In this document: in pieces, positions 62,507 through 64,000 of the stretch
Layout of the letters: the number at the start of each line of letters is the position of its first letter
Position numbering within the stretch: the first letter of the stretch is position 1
Assembly (NCBI RefSeq): GCF_014197535.1
Contig: NZ_JACIFV010000001.1
Coordinates: 310,001 to 374,000, forward strand
Direction: 5' to 3'
Origin: Rhizobium aethiopicum
Lineage (GTDB): Bacteria > Pseudomonadota > Alphaproteobacteria > Rhizobiales > Rhizobiaceae
DNA length: 64,000 nt
Notes under the pieces: model-generated
Databases searched by the model: none
The model's input: the letters and a program-made list of their open reading frames with translations, nothing else
Told to the model about the DNA's origin: nothing
Made by a program: the position numbers and the translations under genes

Positions 62507-64000
62507 TTGGACCGGCCCAGCGTTTTGAGCATGCGCGAGGTAGCGACGCCGATCAGCAGCACGAAGACGACGAGCAGCGAAGCATAGGAGAGGATATTCG
62601 TCGACAACCAATTGGCGGCGATCAAGCGGTAATTGGCGATCGACCACGGCGTGGATGGGACGAAATCGAAGCGGGTGACGGGCACCGCATCGATCTTGCC
62701 CGTCTTGCTCGAATAGGTGGTGATATGGCCTGATATCTGCGGCCAGTTCAACTGACCGGTCAGCACTTCGAGCCCTTCGCGCAGATCCTTTGCCGAGGGT
62801 GCCGCCACCACGGTCCACGAACCCTCTCCCAGGGGGCTGGAGCCTTGCGCAACCACGAGCGTGTCGGCGTTGGAGGGGGTGAAGACCGTCTCGGCCCCGG
62901 GGATGAACTGCAGCGAACTGCGGGTGATGTCGAAATTGCGCCCCAGCCATTCACGGAAGGCAGTGATGCGGCTGCGCAAGATACCGCCGCTCACCTTGGA
63001 ATTCCACTCCTCGAAGGCCGTGCCGGTATCGACGACGCCTGGCTGCGTGTCGGCCACCGGACGCCACGAGGCTTGGCTCGCCGTCGAGATGTTGGCTTGC
63101 GTCAGCGCGGTTGCCGGCATCTGCGAAATCGAGCCGATGAAGATGGCGTCCCGATCGCCGATTGTATTCGGTGACGCCACGGTTTCGACGGCGATCGGAT
63201 GGCCGGCCATCACCGCCATCTGACCGAGCAGCGTAGCCGCGGCCGAAAGCGTATCGGCATCGACGCGATCGATGAACAGCGGCGTCGGTTCCGTCGCCCG
63301 GCCATAGGGATAGGCCGTGCCGGAAATGGCGGCCAGGTTCGGACGCTGCCCGACGCGGGCAAAATCCGGAATGTGCACTTCGGAGGTATCGAACAGGGCA
63401 AATCGGGGATTGGCGCCGGCGGTAGCACCTGGAGCGCAAGCGGCATCGTCCTTCGTCATCAGGATCGTCTCGATCCCAATCGTATTGAGGCCGGGTTTGA
63501 AGTGGCGCATCGTCACGCGGATCGGCAGATGACGGAGAATGCCGCCGGTGGTCGAAGTAAGCGGCACGGTGGAGGCGATGTTGTCGTTGACGTAAATATC
63601 GATATGGCTGCCGGGCAGCACGTTATCGGTATAGGCGGCATCGAGCAGCACCTTCGCCTCGCCATAGGCGTTGGCATAAAAATCGGCCGGCACGGCGACA
63701 TTGAAGCTGGTGCGGAACCGCCGGCCGGAAAATTCCGTGGTCTTCACGCCGAGTTGCGAGAGGGCAATGCTGGTGTCGGAAAAGACCAGCGGCGCATTCG
63801 GCGCGCTCCAGCGCTCGGTGGTCAGCGCATCGCGGCGGACATCCGCGGACCTGTCAGTCGGCGAAACGATCGTATCGATCGCCGAGGAGACGGCTTGCCA
63901 GGAGGGGCCGCTGATCAGAAGCAGCGGCGAGCCGTTGCGCGGGTCGGTCACGAAAGCCGCGAGCGGTGCGCTTTCGGCCCCGGGCGGCAGGTCGGGAAAG
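62503..64000 (-). CDS. celB: Cellulose synthase regulatory subunit BcsB/CelB (5' end missing)
   Basis: Periplasmic partner of the cellulose synthase catalytic subunit. The frame runs off the right edge, so about the first 250 residues are absent; 498 codons are visible. The visible part has the repeated carbohydrate-binding and flavodoxin-like units (RRFRTSFNVAVPADFYANAY; LPGSHIDIYVNDNIASTVPL) and ends with the membrane anchor LLVVFVLLIGVATSRML that packs against BcsA. The catalytic subunit gene should lie beyond the right edge. Translation is coupled to celC. Confidence 0.95.
   Translation of the reverse strand, partial: FPDLPPGAESAPLAAFVTDPRNGSPLLLISGPSWQAVSSAIDTIVSPTDRSADVRRDALTTERWSAPNAPLVFSDTSIALSQLGVKTTEFSGRRFRTSFNVAVPADFYANAYGEAKVLLDAAYTDNVLPGSHIDIYVNDNIASTVPLTSTTGGILRHLPIRVTMRHFKPGLNTIGIETILMTKDDAACAPGATAGANPRFALFDTSEVHIPDFARVGQRPNLAAISGTAYPYGRATEPTPLFIDRVDADTLSAAATLLGQMAVMAGHPIAVETVASPNTIGDRDAIFIGSISQMPATALTQANISTASQASWRPVADTQPGVVDTGTAFEEWNSKVSGGILRSRITAFREWLGRNFDITRSSLQFIPGAETVFTPSNADTLVVAQGSSPLGEGSWTVVAAPSAKDLREGLEVLTGQLNWPQISGHITTYSSKTGKIDAVPVTRFDFVPSTPWSIANYRLIAANWLSTNILSYASLLVVFVLLIGVATSRMLKTLGRSK

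Overview
The window looks like a piece of chromosome from a Rhizobium species of the R. leguminosarum / R. etli group. The reasons are the gene order clpP-clpX-lon-hupB-tRNAs-nuoAB, high-GC codon use, DUF982, DUF1127 and DUF2842 proteins, a ribN gene behind an FMN riboswitch, and two polysaccharide loci (a unipolar-polysaccharide type cluster and a cellulose operon) with their closest known counterparts in Rhizobiaceae. This assignment rests on recognition of protein families and gene order, not on a database search.

Layout. 1-1674: end of the complex I operon (nuoA, partial nuoB), two identical tRNA-Asp genes and one tRNA-Val. 1959-9664: a block of accessory genes: glutathione peroxidase, a methyltransferase, a cupin gene broken by an amber codon, an aldo/keto reductase, a quinone oxidoreductase with a divergent LysR regulator, a decayed phytase-like gene, and ribN with its FMN riboswitch. 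9714-15298: hupB, lon, clpX and clpP, all leftward, each of hupB, lon and clpX followed by a terminator hairpin. 15695-20530: a membrane diguanylate cyclase, a cytochrome P450 and a CHASE4-GGDEF-EAL protein. 20762-26379: a low-density region of small genes and gene debris (DUF982 pair, VOC and kinase-like genes, fragments of CoiA-like, histidine kinase and nitrilase genes, a tRNA-like RNA, short repeats). 26376-32069: metY, a CoA-binding protein, an EamA transporter, enoyl-CoA hydratase, DUF1127 and LysR. 32362-39232: rplM-rpsI, a FloR/CmlA-like exporter, speB, argC, a TauE/SafE permease, ctaA and a DUF2842 protein. 39351-47622: six genes matching the uppABCDEF polysaccharide cluster of Agrobacterium. 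47650-54951: a sugar ABC transporter without an ATPase gene, a GNAT, an (alpha/alpha)6-barrel glycosidase and a ROK regulator. 55022-58286: small proteins, a methyltransferase, tRNA-Pro(GGG) and a small exported protein. 58358-64000: the leftward cellulose operon end: bcsB/celB (cut by the right edge), celC, a large TPR protein and a HAD phosphatase.

How the parts may work together. Two cell-surface polysaccharide systems (UPP-like and cellulose) share the window with two cyclic-di-GMP enzymes, which fits known c-di-GMP control of attachment polysaccharides, although nothing in the sequence proves that these enzymes act on these loci. The sugar uptake genes, glycosidase and ROK regulator look like one catabolic locus, with a palindromic operator candidate in the promoter region between the glycosidase and ROK genes.

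The least explained stretch is 22,960-26,380: a diverged 40-bp direct repeat brackets about 3.3 kb that holds at least three truncated genes, a cloverleaf-like RNA candidate with a tRNA-type T-arm and ACCA end, and a cluster of TTCGCAGC repeats. I found no CRISPR array, no intact insertion sequence, no integrase and no complete defence system.
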